The position numbers and the translations under genes were made by a program. DNA of 64,000 nucleotides from RGIG7213 sp045124505. Its GTDB lineage: Bacteria; Bacillota; Clostridia; Oscillospirales; CAG-272. Each line of letters begins with the position of its first letter. Positions within the stretch are counted from its first letter, which is position 1. Shown here in pieces: positions 13,918 through 22,067 of the stretch. The stretch lies in contig JBGVLZ010000123.1 of NCBI GenBank assembly GCA_045124505.1, positions 1 to 64,000 of the forward strand, read 5' to 3'. The notes under the pieces are model-generated. The model searched no databases, was not told the DNA's origin, and saw only the letters and a program-made list of their open reading frames with translations.

Positions 13918-13957
13918 TACCCCGACAGACTGTAAAAATCTGTCGGGGTTATTTCTT
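13918..13957 (+). terminator. Terminator after small orphan gene
   Basis: ACCCCGACAGA/TCTGTCGGGGT around CTGTAAAAA, followed by TATTTCTTT. Confidence 0.8.
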
Positions 13958-13985
13958 TGCTTTCTGCGTATCAAATTTTATGCAA

Positions 13986-14091
13986 ACGGACAGTCGAGGG
14001 TCTCGCTGCGGCTCGGTCAAACTCGCGTTCTGACATGCCACTGGCATGTCATTCATTGCGCTCGTGCCGCTTCGCTACGCCTGTCCCTACA
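13986..14091. repeat. Expanded REP-like element
   Basis: Its two ends (ACGGACAGTCGAGG ... CGCCTGTCCCTAC) match the short element at 37715-37742. Here ~75 bp of further palindromes lie between them (GACATGCCACTGGCATGTC; CTCGCTGCGGCTCG). It may be an elongated or nested form of the same family. Confidence 0.55.
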
Positions 14092-14236
14092 AGGAGAAAT
14101 TAAACTTCCTTATGAGAACCAGCCTTTTGACGGTGCGTTTTTTATTGGACGGCTTACATTGCAGGGGCGGATGCGCGAAGGTCAGATACATATTTAAATA
14201 AACGGGGTTCATAGGCGCCGCCTTCTGCTGTCGGTA

Positions 14237-14265
14237 TTGAAAAATATCAGAAACTGTGCTATAAT
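14237..14265 (+). promoter_or_regulatory. Promoter of orphan gene at 14291
   Basis: TTGAAA (14237-14242), a 17-bp spacer and TATAAT (14260-14265) preceded by TGTGC, then TAAACCGAAAAGGGGTGGG, a variant of the island leader. Confidence 0.75.
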
Positions 14266-14290
14266 TAAACCGAAAAGGGGTGGGAATGTT

Positions 14291-14860
14291 ATGGTGAAAA
14301 AACATATACTGACCGATGCGGAAATCGAAAAGGACATTATTCACGCGCTTAAAAATCCGCCGAAAGAGTCGGAGAAGTCTTACAAAAGATGGAAAGCTCC
14401 TTGTATTATAATTGCGGTTCTTTTGTCTGTCATGTGTTTTATTTATCTGAAGTTCATAATTTGGTTTTGGCTTGCACTCCTTGTTGTTTGTGTGATAGGC
14501 AGTATATTCTGCTATTTTCGTCTTAGAAATAAAACCAAAAACGTTAATATAAATGATTATATTATATCGACAGAAATCGTTCACAGCGTGGATGAAGAGC
14601 ATTACGAAGCGGTCAAATACAGGCGTACAGGAGCTCGGCGGAGAGAACAGACAGATAATTATATCATTCGTTTTGAAAGCGGCAAAAGCTGGCATGTGCC
14701 GAAGGAGCTTTACGGCTGGGATGAAAGACTTCGTATGCGTGACGACCGTATTTTCAACTCTACACATCGCGGTGATGCTATGATCGTATTAACGGAAAAA
14801 CGCTCGGATAAAATTGTTGTCGCTTACAATACGGAAATTTTTGATTATAATGATCGATAA
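14291..14860 (+). CDS. Two-helix membrane protein, hypothetical (orphan island, last gene)
   Basis: A protein of 189 residues. A ~35-residue charged cytoplasmic start is followed by two helices (~37-55, PCIIIAVLLSVMCFIYL; ~57-77, IIWFWLALLVVCVIGSIFCY). A ~110-residue cytoplasmic beta-rich domain contains YIIRFESGKSWHVPKELYGW. Similar small two-helix proteins with a beta-barrel-like tail occur singly in Clostridia; their role is unknown. ATG 14291 follows AAGGGGTGGG. It resembles the orphan protein at 11145 in plan but not obviously in sequence. Confidence 0.7.
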   Translation: MVKKHILTDAEIEKDIIHALKNPPKESEKSYKRWKAPCIIIAVLLSVMCFIYLKFIIWFWLALLVVCVIGSIFCYFRLRNKTKNVNINDYIISTEIVHSVDEEHYEAVKYRRTGARRREQTDNYIIRFESGKSWHVPKELYGWDERLRMRDDRIFNSTHRGDAMIVLTEKRSDKIVVAYNTEIFDYNDR

Positions 14861-14959
14861 ATAAAATATATTTGTTTTCTTTGCATTTTCGGATGAAAAA
14901 TCAATTTTGTACGCTGTACGGCGAATTATAAAAAATCAAAAAAAATGAGGTACATAAAT

Positions 14960-16210
14960 ATGAGCAAGATGGACTGGTTTTGTAAAGCGAAATACGGTCT
15001 GTTTATCCACTGGGGCATTTATGCCCTGCCCGGCGGTGAATGGAATGGGAAGCCTTCTCCGCACGGCAGTGAATGGATAATGAAGAATATGAAAATACCG
15101 TATTCTGAATACAAGGAGCTTGCAAAAAAGTTCAACCCCACAAGCTTCGACCCGTATTACTACGTGAGAAATGCCAAAAAGTGGGGGATGAAATACCTTA
15201 CATTTACCGCAAAGCATCACGACGGCTTTGCGATGTACGATACGTGTGTTTCCGATTATAACGTAATGAATACCCCGTACGGCAAGGACATCGTAAAACA
15301 GCTTGCCGATGCGTGTGCCGAGGAGGGGCTGACGTTTTGCATCTACTATTCCCAGATGCAGGACTGGGAGCATCCCGACGGCGAAGGAAACAACTGGGAT
15401 TTTGACCCCGAGAAAAAAGATTTCAAGCGTTATTTTTACGAAAAATGTATTCCGCAGGTCAAGGAGCTTCTTACAAACTACGGTAAGATCGGTATGATGT
15501 GGTTTGACACCCCTTACGATATGCCCGAAGAGCTTTGCCGTGAGCTTGCTGAGGCCGTGCGTGCGTGTCAGCCTGACTGTCTTATCAACAGCCGAATCGG
15601 CTACGGCTACGGTGATTTCCGTGAGGTTGCGGACAATACCATTCCCGTGCTTTCACGGCGTGATGTGTGGGAGTCGCCTATGACGATGAACAGCTCGTGG
15701 GGGTATATCAAGCGTGATAAAACGTCGAAATCGTCCGCCGACGTGCTTCAGAATCTTGTCCGCATTGTCGGAAAGGGCGGGAATCTTTTACTCAATCTCG
15801 GGCCTGACGAAAACGGTCTTTCGCCGAAGGTCTGCACGGATGCGCTCGACAGTGCGGGGAAGTGGCTGGAAAAATACGGCGACAGCATTTTCGGTACAAC
15901 GAATATACCGAATTTTCCTTACCTTTTGCCGTGGGGCGATCTTACGTACAGTGCGACTCGCAAAACTCTTTATTTTCACGTGAAGAATTACCCTGCCTTT
16001 CCGCACCGTGTGCTTTTGACGGGGCTTCAAACGAAGGTGCGGAGTGTTACGCTTATGTATGACGGCTCACAGCTTAAATATTCACAGTCCTATGAGCCCG
16101 GACGTGATGAGCACAGACTCTACGTTTTTTTGCCCGAGATCTGCCCCGACTCTGATGATACCGTTGTTGCCGTTGAGCTTGAGGGCGAGGCAACAGCGCA
16201 GACTATATAA
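14960..16210 (+). CDS. Alpha-L-fucosidase (GH29)
   Basis: A protein of 416 residues with no signal peptide, so probably cytoplasmic. GH29 enzymes release L-fucose with retention. Characteristic blocks are FCKAKYGLFIHWGIYALPGG (residues 7-26), KYLTFTAKHHDGFAMYD (78-94) with the conserved His-His-Asp, and GKIGMMWFDTPYD (175-187), where Asp183 is the expected nucleophile. Other conserved parts are LINSRIGYGYGD and KGGNLLLNLGPDENG. The C-terminal ~90 residues form a beta domain. ATG 14960 is chosen because GAGG precedes it by 9 nt; ATG 14945 is the alternative. No sugar transporter is adjacent; host-glycan salvage is likely but inferred. Confidence 0.92.
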   Translation: MSKMDWFCKAKYGLFIHWGIYALPGGEWNGKPSPHGSEWIMKNMKIPYSEYKELAKKFNPTSFDPYYYVRNAKKWGMKYLTFTAKHHDGFAMYDTCVSDYNVMNTPYGKDIVKQLADACAEEGLTFCIYYSQMQDWEHPDGEGNNWDFDPEKKDFKRYFYEKCIPQVKELLTNYGKIGMMWFDTPYDMPEELCRELAEAVRACQPDCLINSRIGYGYGDFREVADNTIPVLSRRDVWESPMTMNSSWGYIKRDKTSKSSADVLQNLVRIVGKGGNLLLNLGPDENGLSPKVCTDALDSAGKWLEKYGDSIFGTTNIPNFPYLLPWGDLTYSATRKTLYFHVKNYPAFPHRVLLTGLQTKVRSVTLMYDGSQLKYSQSYEPGRDEHRLYVFLPEICPDSDDTVVAVELEGEATAQTI

Positions 16211-16237
16211 TTAACATAAATAAATCGAGGGACAGAA

Positions 16238-16537
16238 ATGGGAATTTCCAAAAAAACTAAATCGTTATTATTCGGCTTGGTGTACGGATCTAATCTTTTG
16301 TCGGCGTTCTTTCTTTGGCTGTGCGGTGTGTACGGTAACATTATGCTCGGTATACTGCTTATTGTATTTTACCGCTTGAGCTTATGGACAGCACCTTTAT
16401 CACTGACTGTCATATGCTGGCTTCCGTCAAAGGTGAAAATAACTGTGCGCAAAAAGCTTTTATATAATTTTTTGCATTTGCTTTTGTGCGGTATGCTTTT
16501 TTGTGTTTGTTATCTTTTGTTTGGAAATTGGTATTGA
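16238..16537 (+). CDS. Small three-helix membrane protein
   Basis: A protein of 99 residues, mostly hydrophobic. Helices lie near 9-28 (SLLFGLVYGSNLLSAFFLWL), 31-62 and 76-97 (LLYNFLHLLLCGMLFCVCYL). GAGGG precedes ATG 16238, and the gene follows the fucosidase by 27 nt, so it may be co-transcribed. Not recognised; function unknown. Confidence 0.6.
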   Translation: MGISKKTKSLLFGLVYGSNLLSAFFLWLCGVYGNIMLGILLIVFYRLSLWTAPLSLTVICWLPSKVKITVRKKLLYNFLHLLLCGMLFCVCYLLFGNWY

Positions 16538-16670
16538 GATCAATATTTATTCTGCGGGAGGCTCGTCCTCCTGCTTTTATGGTGTAAAATACGGTGTAGA
16601 ATACATAAAACAAGGCAAAATCATAGGCGCTTGAAGCTGTTGGGTTTTTGTACCGTTTGTGTTTTTTATT

Positions 16671-16694
16671 CGGGCGAACAATGTTCGCCCCTAC
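16671..16694. repeat. REP-like hairpin
   Basis: CGGGCGAACAATGTTCGCCC followed by CTAC, in a 380-bp gap between two genes. Same edge motif as the elements at 13211 and 47943. Confidence 0.7.
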
Positions 16695-16763
16695 AAGTGC
16701 GGGGTTTATTTTCATTTGATTCAACTTGATGGCGCACCTCGATTTACGGCATATATTATGCGG

Positions 16764-16847
16764 TTTTAAATTTTTGTGAATTTGGCTGAAATACTTGCCT
16801 TTTTGCGTGTGATTTGATATAATGCCATTTGTCAAAAAACAGTAAAT
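16764..16847 (+). promoter_or_regulatory. 84-bp promoter cassette, copy 1
   Basis: Contains TTGCCT (16795-16800), a 17-bp spacer and TATAAT (16818-16823), then GCCATTTGTCAAAAA. The whole 84 bp recurs at 17744-17827 with only a few changes. It drives the YwaF-like gene with a leader of about 85 nt. Confidence 0.8.
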
Positions 16848-16915
16848 AAGGAATTTATTTTGTGACGGCGCCGATGAAACAGCGGTGGATTTTACTGTAG
16901 TATAAAGGGGTTATT

Positions 16916-17662
16916 ATGATTTGGGGATTTTTTAGTGTTGCCCATATTATTTCGCTGATACTTGGTGCGGGAATAATTTTCGGCTTGTATTTTCTTTTAA
17001 AAAACAAAAGCTGTAAAGTGAAATTGTGTGTGCTTGCGGTTTTGTCCTTTTCGGGTATTGCCGCCATTATTTATAATTTGCTTGCGTGGGGCTCGCCTCT
17101 TGAGTATTTGCCGCTTCATTTATGCTCGCTTAATGCTATGGTCTTGCCGATAGCGGTCATGACAAGAAGCAAAATACTGAATAATCTGTTGCTTTTGTGG
17201 TCTGTCGGGGCTTTGTTTGCGCTGGTTTTGAATGTTTCGGTTGCCGAGACGGAGATATTCAGCCCTGTATTTTGCTTTTACTATTTTCCGCACGTGCTTG
17301 AGTTCGGTATTCCGATACTGATGTTTGTATTCAAGCTCGTGAAAAAAGACATAAAATGTATTTTAAGCACGGTGCTTATCACCGCGGCGTCATATACGGT
17401 GATACATTTTATAAACCTGTGGATAAACAGCTATACACAGCAGAATAACATACTTGATTCTTCGTCGAACATTATCAAGGTCAATTACATGTTTTCCATA
17501 ACACCTGAAAATCCTTTACTGACATTTTTCTATAACATTGTTCCTTGTCAGTATTGGTACATGTATCTATCCTTTGTTATTGCTTTTGTGTATCTCGGAG
17601 GAGTGTATTTTACGGATATAATAAGAGCTGTCAAGGGTAAGTGCCAAAAGGCGGAGATATAA
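16916..17662 (+). CDS. YwaF-like (TIGR02206-type) integral membrane protein
   Basis: A protein of 248 residues with about seven membrane helices. The block WGSPLEYLPLHLCSLNAMVL fits the YwaF/TIGR02206 family, whose members share a conserved P-LHLC/S motif in the second or third helix; the function is unknown. FYYFPHVLEFGIPILMFVFK and NPLLTFFYNIVPCQYWYMYL are also typical. AAAGGGG precedes ATG 16916. A second, diverged family member is at 22803. The gene sits behind a promoter cassette that is duplicated in front of the next gene. Confidence 0.75.
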   Translation: MIWGFFSVAHIISLILGAGIIFGLYFLLKNKSCKVKLCVLAVLSFSGIAAIIYNLLAWGSPLEYLPLHLCSLNAMVLPIAVMTRSKILNNLLLLWSVGALFALVLNVSVAETEIFSPVFCFYYFPHVLEFGIPILMFVFKLVKKDIKCILSTVLITAASYTVIHFINLWINSYTQQNNILDSSSNIIKVNYMFSITPENPLLTFFYNIVPCQYWYMYLSFVIAFVYLGGVYFTDIIRAVKGKCQKAEI

Positions 17663-17743
17663 AAACAAAATAAACGGCTGACGGCGGCTCATTCGGAAAA
17701 TGATTTTCTGGATGAGCCTACATTGTTTTATTTATCGGTGCGA

Positions 17744-17827
17744 TTTTAAATTTTTGTGAATTTGGCTGAAATACTTGCCTTTTTGTGTGTGATTTGATAT
17801 AATGCCATTTGTCAAAAAGCAGTAAAG
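17744..17827 (+). promoter_or_regulatory. 84-bp promoter cassette, copy 2
   Basis: TTGCCT (17775-17780), a 17-bp spacer and TATAAT (17798-17803), in a near-exact copy of 16764-16847. It gives the MATE gene the same promoter and a leader of similar length. Confidence 0.8.
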
Positions 17828-17903
17828 AAAGAAGATGATCTTGGTGCGTAACCCTTTTGCGGTTTCGTCTATGCTTCCCGCACGCTTTGTACAGGGGGAG
17901 CTT

Positions 17904-19244
17904 ATGAGTGCAAGACAGGTATACGGCGGATTCTGGAAGATCGCCGCACCGTCTGTCATTGAGCTTGTTTTAACGAGCCTTATAGGTATGGTCGACACGC
18001 AGATGGTGTCGGGCCTCGGAGATGCCGCAATTGCCTCGGTGTCGCTTGTTGTTCAGCCGAGAATGCTTGTTTTGAGCTTGTTTATGGCTCTCAATGTCGG
18101 TGTTACGGCAACGCTTGCAAGGCGAAAGGGTGAGGGCAGGCAGGATGCCGCAAGGCATACACTGCGCTCGGTGCTTTGGATAATGCTTGCCGCATCGGTC
18201 GTTGTGACCGTGATTGCGGAGCTTATTGCAGAGCCTATGATGATATTCGCAGGCGCAAATGAGGAAACGCTTGCGCTGTCATGTACATACTACAAAATAT
18301 TTATTGCCGCCACACCGATGCAGGTGCTTTTGCTGGTGCTTGGCGCATCACAGCGAGGCATCGGAAACACGAAGGTCGTGATGATAGTAAATATCGTCGG
18401 AAATCTCGTCAACGTACTGATGAACTGGCTGCTTATACACGGAAACTGCGGATTCCCCGCAATGGGCGTTGCGGGTGCGGCGCTTGCCTCGGCGATCGGT
18501 GTTTGTGTTTCGGCACTCGGTCTTCTCGTATCGGTGCTTTTGCCGAAGGCTTATTTAAGACTGACTTTGCATGAATCGTGGCTTCCGAATAAAGAAATAA
18601 TCCGTGCTGTCACAAAGGTCGGCGGAAATGCAATTATTGAGCAGATGGCTATGCGTATCGGATTTTTTCTCTCTGCTATAATGATAGCGCACCTCGGTAC
18701 GGGTACCGTTGCGGCGCATAACATCTGTATGCAGATGCTTAATCTGACGTGGACAGTGTCAGAGGGGCTTGCCGTTGCCGCAACGAGCCTTGTCGGTCAG
18801 AATATGGGTAAAAACCGCCCTGACCTTTCGATGCTCTACGGCAAAGCCGCACAAAGAATTGCGCTTGTGGCATCTGTTGTGCTGGCGGCGGTGACTATCG
18901 TGTTCCGTTATCAGTTCATTTCGCTGTTTACCTCAAAAAGCGATCCTGCGGTAATATCCATGTGTGCAACAATTATGCTGTGGGTGGCGTTTTTTCAGCC
19001 GTTTCAGATGGGTGCGGTTGCGGTCATGGGAAGCTTGAGAGGGGCAGGGGATACAAGATTTGTTTCTTCACTGACAATGATAACGATAGGAATCGTGCGC
19101 CCTGTCGTATCTGCGCTGTGCGTTTACGTGCTCAGTATGAACTTGTACGGTATATGGATGGGAATGTATGCCGATATGATAGTCAGAATGTTTATATCAT
19201 TACACCGTTTTTCAAAGGGTAAGTGGATGAATATAAAGATTTAA
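17904..19244 (+). CDS. MATE-family multidrug/cation exporter
   Basis: A protein of 446 residues with twelve predicted membrane helices in two similar halves, the NorM/DinF plan. MATE proteins expel drugs or metabolites in exchange for Na+ or H+. Conserved parts are FWKIAAPSVIELVLTSLIGM then VDTQMVSGLGD in helix 1, GNTKVVMIVNIVGNLVNVLM, AHNICMQMLNLTWTVSEGLA and MGSLRGAGDTRF. ATG 17904 is chosen because GGGGGAG precedes it and homologues normally begin here. ATG 17835, 23 codons upstream, is the alternative. The leader then matches that of the other gene with the same promoter cassette. Confidence 0.9.
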   Translation: MSARQVYGGFWKIAAPSVIELVLTSLIGMVDTQMVSGLGDAAIASVSLVVQPRMLVLSLFMALNVGVTATLARRKGEGRQDAARHTLRSVLWIMLAASVVVTVIAELIAEPMMIFAGANEETLALSCTYYKIFIAATPMQVLLLVLGASQRGIGNTKVVMIVNIVGNLVNVLMNWLLIHGNCGFPAMGVAGAALASAIGVCVSALGLLVSVLLPKAYLRLTLHESWLPNKEIIRAVTKVGGNAIIEQMAMRIGFFLSAIMIAHLGTGTVAAHNICMQMLNLTWTVSEGLAVAATSLVGQNMGKNRPDLSMLYGKAAQRIALVASVVLAAVTIVFRYQFISLFTSKSDPAVISMCATIMLWVAFFQPFQMGAVAVMGSLRGAGDTRFVSSLTMITIGIVRPVVSALCVYVLSMNLYGIWMGMYADMIVRMFISLHRFSKGKWMNIKI

Positions 19245-19253
19245 AGGATTTGG

Positions 19254-19381
19254 AATTGTGCTTTTACACAATTCGTCGATATAAATCCCTGACGGGATTT
19301 TCGATATGTTGCTGACGCAACTCGATATGTGCTTCGCACTCGATATGTTTGCTTCGCAAACGAGGATTTATATTATATCGA
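19254..19381. repeat. CGATAT-linker palindrome array
   Basis: After a GAATTGTG/CACAATTC hairpin, palindromes (AAATCCCTGACGGGATTT, GTTGCTGACGCAAC, GTGCTTCGCAC, GTTTGCTTCGCAAAC) are separated by TCGATAT. The block is closed by TCGATATAAATCC at the left and GGATTTATAT..ATCGA at the right, so the array has terminal inverted repeats. A related array is at 62003-62120. Confidence 0.8.
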
Positions 19382-19536
19382 GCCGAGGGGGACGGGCAGG
19401 GCGCCGTGAAATATAAAATGTGATATCAATGAAAAAACAAATAAAACAATGCACTGAAAATAAATCGTTTTATTTACAGATGTTCTGTCCTAAGATATTT
19501 TTATTATATTTAATGATAATTTTTATCAATTTACTA

Positions 19537-19565
19537 TTGACTGCGGGAAATGTTTGTGATAGAAT
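19537..19565 (+). promoter_or_regulatory. Promoter of SLC13-like permease
   Basis: TTGACT (19537-19542), a 17-bp spacer and TAGAAT (19560-19565) with TGTGA before the -10 box. Confidence 0.7.
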
Positions 19566-19591
19566 GGTGGACGCTAATTTTGTAAAATCGG

Positions 19592-20740
19592 ATGGTTTTA
19601 AAAACAATGAACAGCGTTGCCGGAAAAAGAACACGGTGGGAGCATTTTAACCACTTTATAAGAAAAAATGCAGTTATGCTTATTGCGCTGACAGCGGCGG
19701 CTGTGACGAGCATTATCGTACCTGTTGACAAGGAATACGCAGGGTATTTTGATTTCAAGACGCTGACGTGTCTGTTCTGCGTGCTTGCGGTCGTTTGCGC
19801 ACTTAAAAATATAAACTTCTTTTATATGCTTGCAAGAAAGATAGTTCAGCTTTTCAAAACTGCCAGAATGAGCGTTTTAGCCCTTGTGTATATCACGTTC
19901 ATAGGCTCAATGCTTATTGCAAATGACATGGCGCTTCTGACGTTTTTACCGCTTGGGTATTTCGTTCTGAGCTCCACGAACAAGCAAAAATATATGGCGT
20001 TCACCTTTATCATGCAGAATATTGCCGCAAATTTAGGCGGAATGTTAACGCCTTTCGGCAATCCTCAGAATTTGTATCTTTATACCCACTTCAACATTCC
20101 CAATCTTGAATTTATGGCGATAATGGCACCGCCGTTTATACTTTCCGTGATACTTATAACGGTGTGCTGTCTTGTGTTTGTAAAGTCCGAGCCGATGAGC
20201 GTTCCCGATGAAAAGGTCGTTTTGAGTCCGAAAAGAACGGCTTTGTACCTGTTACTGTTTGTTTTGTCGATCGCCATTGTTTTCAGAGGTATTCCTTACT
20301 GGATAGGACTGATAATTATTCCTGCGGTTTTATTTTTTGCCGACAGAAAAGCACTTGAGGATGTTGACTACGGACTGCTTTTTACGTTTGTGTTCTTCTT
20401 CATTTTTGCGGGCAATATGGCAAGAGTGTATGCCGTGCGAGAGCTGTTTTCCGTGCTTCTTGAAAAAAGCACTCTGCTTTTCAGTGTTATATCGTGCCAG
20501 TGCATAAGCAACGTGCCGTCGGCGATACTTTTGTCACAGTTCACGGAAAATTATGCAGACCTTCTGGTCGGTGTAAATATCGGCGGTGCGGGTACGCTTA
20601 TTGCATCCTTGGCAAGCCTTATTACATTCCGTGAGTATGTTGGGCATAATCCCGGCAAGGCAGGCTATTATATAGCGATGTTTTCCGCTTTTAACTTTGC
20701 TTTCCTTTTTATTCTTACGGCATTTATGCTTATTATCTGA
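19592..20740 (+). CDS. SLC13/ArsB-type anion permease
   Basis: A protein of 382 residues with 10-11 membrane helices. The two pseudo-repeated signatures of the ion-transporter superfamily are visible: NDMALLTFLPLGYFVL in the first half and MLTPFGNPQNLYLYTHFNIP with GNPQN. The second half has a helix-break equivalent (CISNVPSAILLSQFTENYAD). Such proteins carry di- or tricarboxylates, or other anions, with Na+ or H+. Substrate cannot be told from sequence. ATG 19592 and 19607 are both possible. The gene is followed by a MITE-like element. Confidence 0.8.
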   Translation: MVLKTMNSVAGKRTRWEHFNHFIRKNAVMLIALTAAAVTSIIVPVDKEYAGYFDFKTLTCLFCVLAVVCALKNINFFYMLARKIVQLFKTARMSVLALVYITFIGSMLIANDMALLTFLPLGYFVLSSTNKQKYMAFTFIMQNIAANLGGMLTPFGNPQNLYLYTHFNIPNLEFMAIMAPPFILSVILITVCCLVFVKSEPMSVPDEKVVLSPKRTALYLLLFVLSIAIVFRGIPYWIGLIIIPAVLFFADRKALEDVDYGLLFTFVFFFIFAGNMARVYAVRELFSVLLEKSTLLFSVISCQCISNVPSAILLSQFTENYADLLVGVNIGGAGTLIASLASLITFREYVGHNPGKAGYYIAMFSAFNFAFLFILTAFMLII

Positions 20741-20746
20741 ATATAA

Positions 20747-20922
20747 AAGGGGTTGGCTCATTTTTGGAATTGTTTCCAAAATTCGCCACCCCATATGTTT
20801 TTTGATATTTTTTCCGTAGGTGGTGCAAGCAGTTCGTATACGAACTGCACCCCGTTTTTTAACCGGTTTATGCATTTGGAAGCTACAATGTGTGCTGTAT
20901 ATTTCCTTAAATGAGCCGGGAG
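20747..20922. mobile_element. MITE-like element, copy 1
   Basis: Begins GGGGTTGGCTCATTT and ends TTAAATGAGCC, an inverted terminal match. It shares its ends and scattered interior blocks (TGGAA..TTCCA, GCCACCCC, GTAGG) with 47825-48006. Inside is a GCAGTTCGTATACGAACTGC palindrome where the other copy has a REP hairpin. There is no coding capacity, so any movement would need a transposase from elsewhere. Confidence 0.65.
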
Positions 20923-21045
20923 CCTTTTTGATTGTGAAGTGAAAATGTACATCCATGAAAGATATTCTATAAAATAGGGTATTGACAGAAAAGGATTTTG
21001 TGATATACTGAAAGGAGAAAAGGGTACTATTTTATCAAGTTTTGC

Positions 21046-21255
21046 TTAATTTTCGCTGTCGGAAAGTCCGATGAAATAATCCGCACTCACGCCGTAAAAA
21101 CGGCACAGGCGCACGAGGTCGTCTATTTTCAGCTCTGCTCTGCCTTCTTCTATGTGGCTGTAGCCTTGCTGGGATTTATTGATGACTTCACCGAGCTGTT
21201 TTTGCGTAAGATTTCGGTCTTCTCTTAAATTTCTCATTCTGATGCGGTAATTCAT
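21046..21255 (-). CDS. Small XRE-family repressor
   Basis: A protein of 69 residues consisting of one Cro/CI-type helix-turn-helix domain (NLREDRNLTQKQLGEVINKS then QQGYSHIEEGRAELKIDDLV). It dimerises and binds operator DNA in this family. GGAGGAAAG precedes ATG 21255. It is divergent from the membrane-protein gene at 21374. The shared intergenic region holds repeated ATACTC/GAGTAT half-sites over both promoters, so it very likely represses itself and its neighbour. A signal that relieves repression is not evident. Confidence 0.9.
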   Translation of the reverse strand: MNYRIRMRNLREDRNLTQKQLGEVINKSQQGYSHIEEGRAELKIDDLVRLCRFYGVSADYFIGLSDSEN

Positions 21256-21296
21256 TGCTTTCCTCCGTGATGATTTTATTTTTAAAAAAGTTTATC

Positions 21297-21343
21297 ATAC
21301 TCTTAAATTGAGTATTGACAAATACTCAAAGATTGAGTATAAT
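21297..21343. promoter_or_regulatory. Divergent promoters with overlapping operators
   Basis: Rightward promoter: TTGACA (21315-21320), a 17-bp spacer and TATAAT (21338-21343). Half-sites ATACTC at 21297, TTGAGTAT at 21308-21315, ATACTCAA at 21322-21329 and TTGAGTAT at 21333-21340 form palindromes covering both -35 and -10 boxes. On the minus strand TTGTCA and TATGAT make the promoter of the XRE gene. This is the expected layout of an autoregulated XRE repressor. Confidence 0.8.
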
Positions 21344-21373
21344 AATAAAAAACAAAAACAAAGGAGAAAAAAC

Positions 21374-21925
21374 ATGCAAAATCAATCATTGATAGATGTT
21401 TCGGCAAAGCGAGAGAGTCTTGAAAAAAGATATAGCGCTGCAAGAAGCAATTTGCTGTGGATCGTTATATTTTCTGTTATAAACGTCGTTCTTTTGGCTT
21501 GGAACAGCTTTACTTATTTTCTTTTCTCGGCAACTGTTCCGTATATGCTGGTTGACCTCGGAAAATTCTTTTGCGGAAAATATCCCATGGAATATTATGA
21601 GGAAATGGAGATGTATGAATTTTTGCCCGAAGCGGTGTATTGGGTGATGCTTGCTCTTGCCGCCGTGATAATTGTTATGTATCTTTTGGCGTATATATTT
21701 TCTAAAAAGAACAGAGTGGGCTGGCTCATTTTTACGCTTGTTTTCTTCGCACTTGACACTGTAACCATGTTTTTATATTACGGTATCAGCGTGGATATGA
21801 TATTGGATATCGTATTCCACATCTGGGTGCTTATAAGCCTCGGAATTGGTATTCACGCACATTTCAAGCTTAAAAAGCTTCAGTGTGAAGAAACTGAAAG
21901 CAATATTTACACACCGGAATTATAA
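21374..21925 (+). CDS. Four-helix membrane protein controlled by adjacent XRE repressor
   Basis: A protein of 183 residues. Helices lie near residues 27-50 (LLWIVIFSVINVVLLAWNSF), 89-113 (VYWVMLALAAVIIVMYLLAY), 119-138 and 140-160. A charged tail follows (HAHFKLKKLQCEETESNIYT). Membrane proteins of this plan are often paired with small XRE regulators in Clostridia, but the role is unknown. AAGGAG precedes ATG 21374; GTG/TTG starts further upstream would fall inside the operator. A strong terminator follows. Confidence 0.8.
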   Translation: MQNQSLIDVSAKRESLEKRYSAARSNLLWIVIFSVINVVLLAWNSFTYFLFSATVPYMLVDLGKFFCGKYPMEYYEEMEMYEFLPEAVYWVMLALAAVIIVMYLLAYIFSKKNRVGWLIFTLVFFALDTVTMFLYYGISVDMILDIVFHIWVLISLGIGIHAHFKLKKLQCEETESNIYTPEL

Positions 21926-21944
21926 ATTCAAATTTAAACTTAAA

Positions 21945-21979
21945 CTGACCGCTGTCAATTTGATGGCGGTCAGCTTTTT
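21945..21979 (+). terminator. Terminator of membrane-protein gene
   Basis: CTGACCGC/GCGGTCAG stem followed by CTTTTTA. Confidence 0.85.
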
Positions 21980-21993
21980 AACGAGGAAAAATG

Positions 21994-22022
21994 TTGACAT
22001 TTTGGACAAAGTGTGATAAAAT
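21994..22022 (+). promoter_or_regulatory. Sigma-A-type promoter
   Basis: TTGACA (21994-21999), a 17-bp spacer and TAAAAT (22017-22022) after TGTGA. Because it ends at 22022, the GTG at 22023 cannot be the translation start of the next gene. Confidence 0.8.
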
Positions 22023-22067
22023 GTGACGCAAATCGATAGATACGGATTTTCGGAGATTTATACTGTA

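Noticed and set aside
9865..14870. Classical integron
   Set aside because: No tyrosine-recombinase integrase, no attC core (GTTRRRY) was recognised, and the units carry their own promoters; only the cassette-like logic is kept as a hypothesis.
17681..17720. Third MITE copy (GGCTCATT...ATGAGCC)
   Set aside because: Only a short hairpin with resemblance to the element ends; it is better explained as the terminator of the preceding gene.
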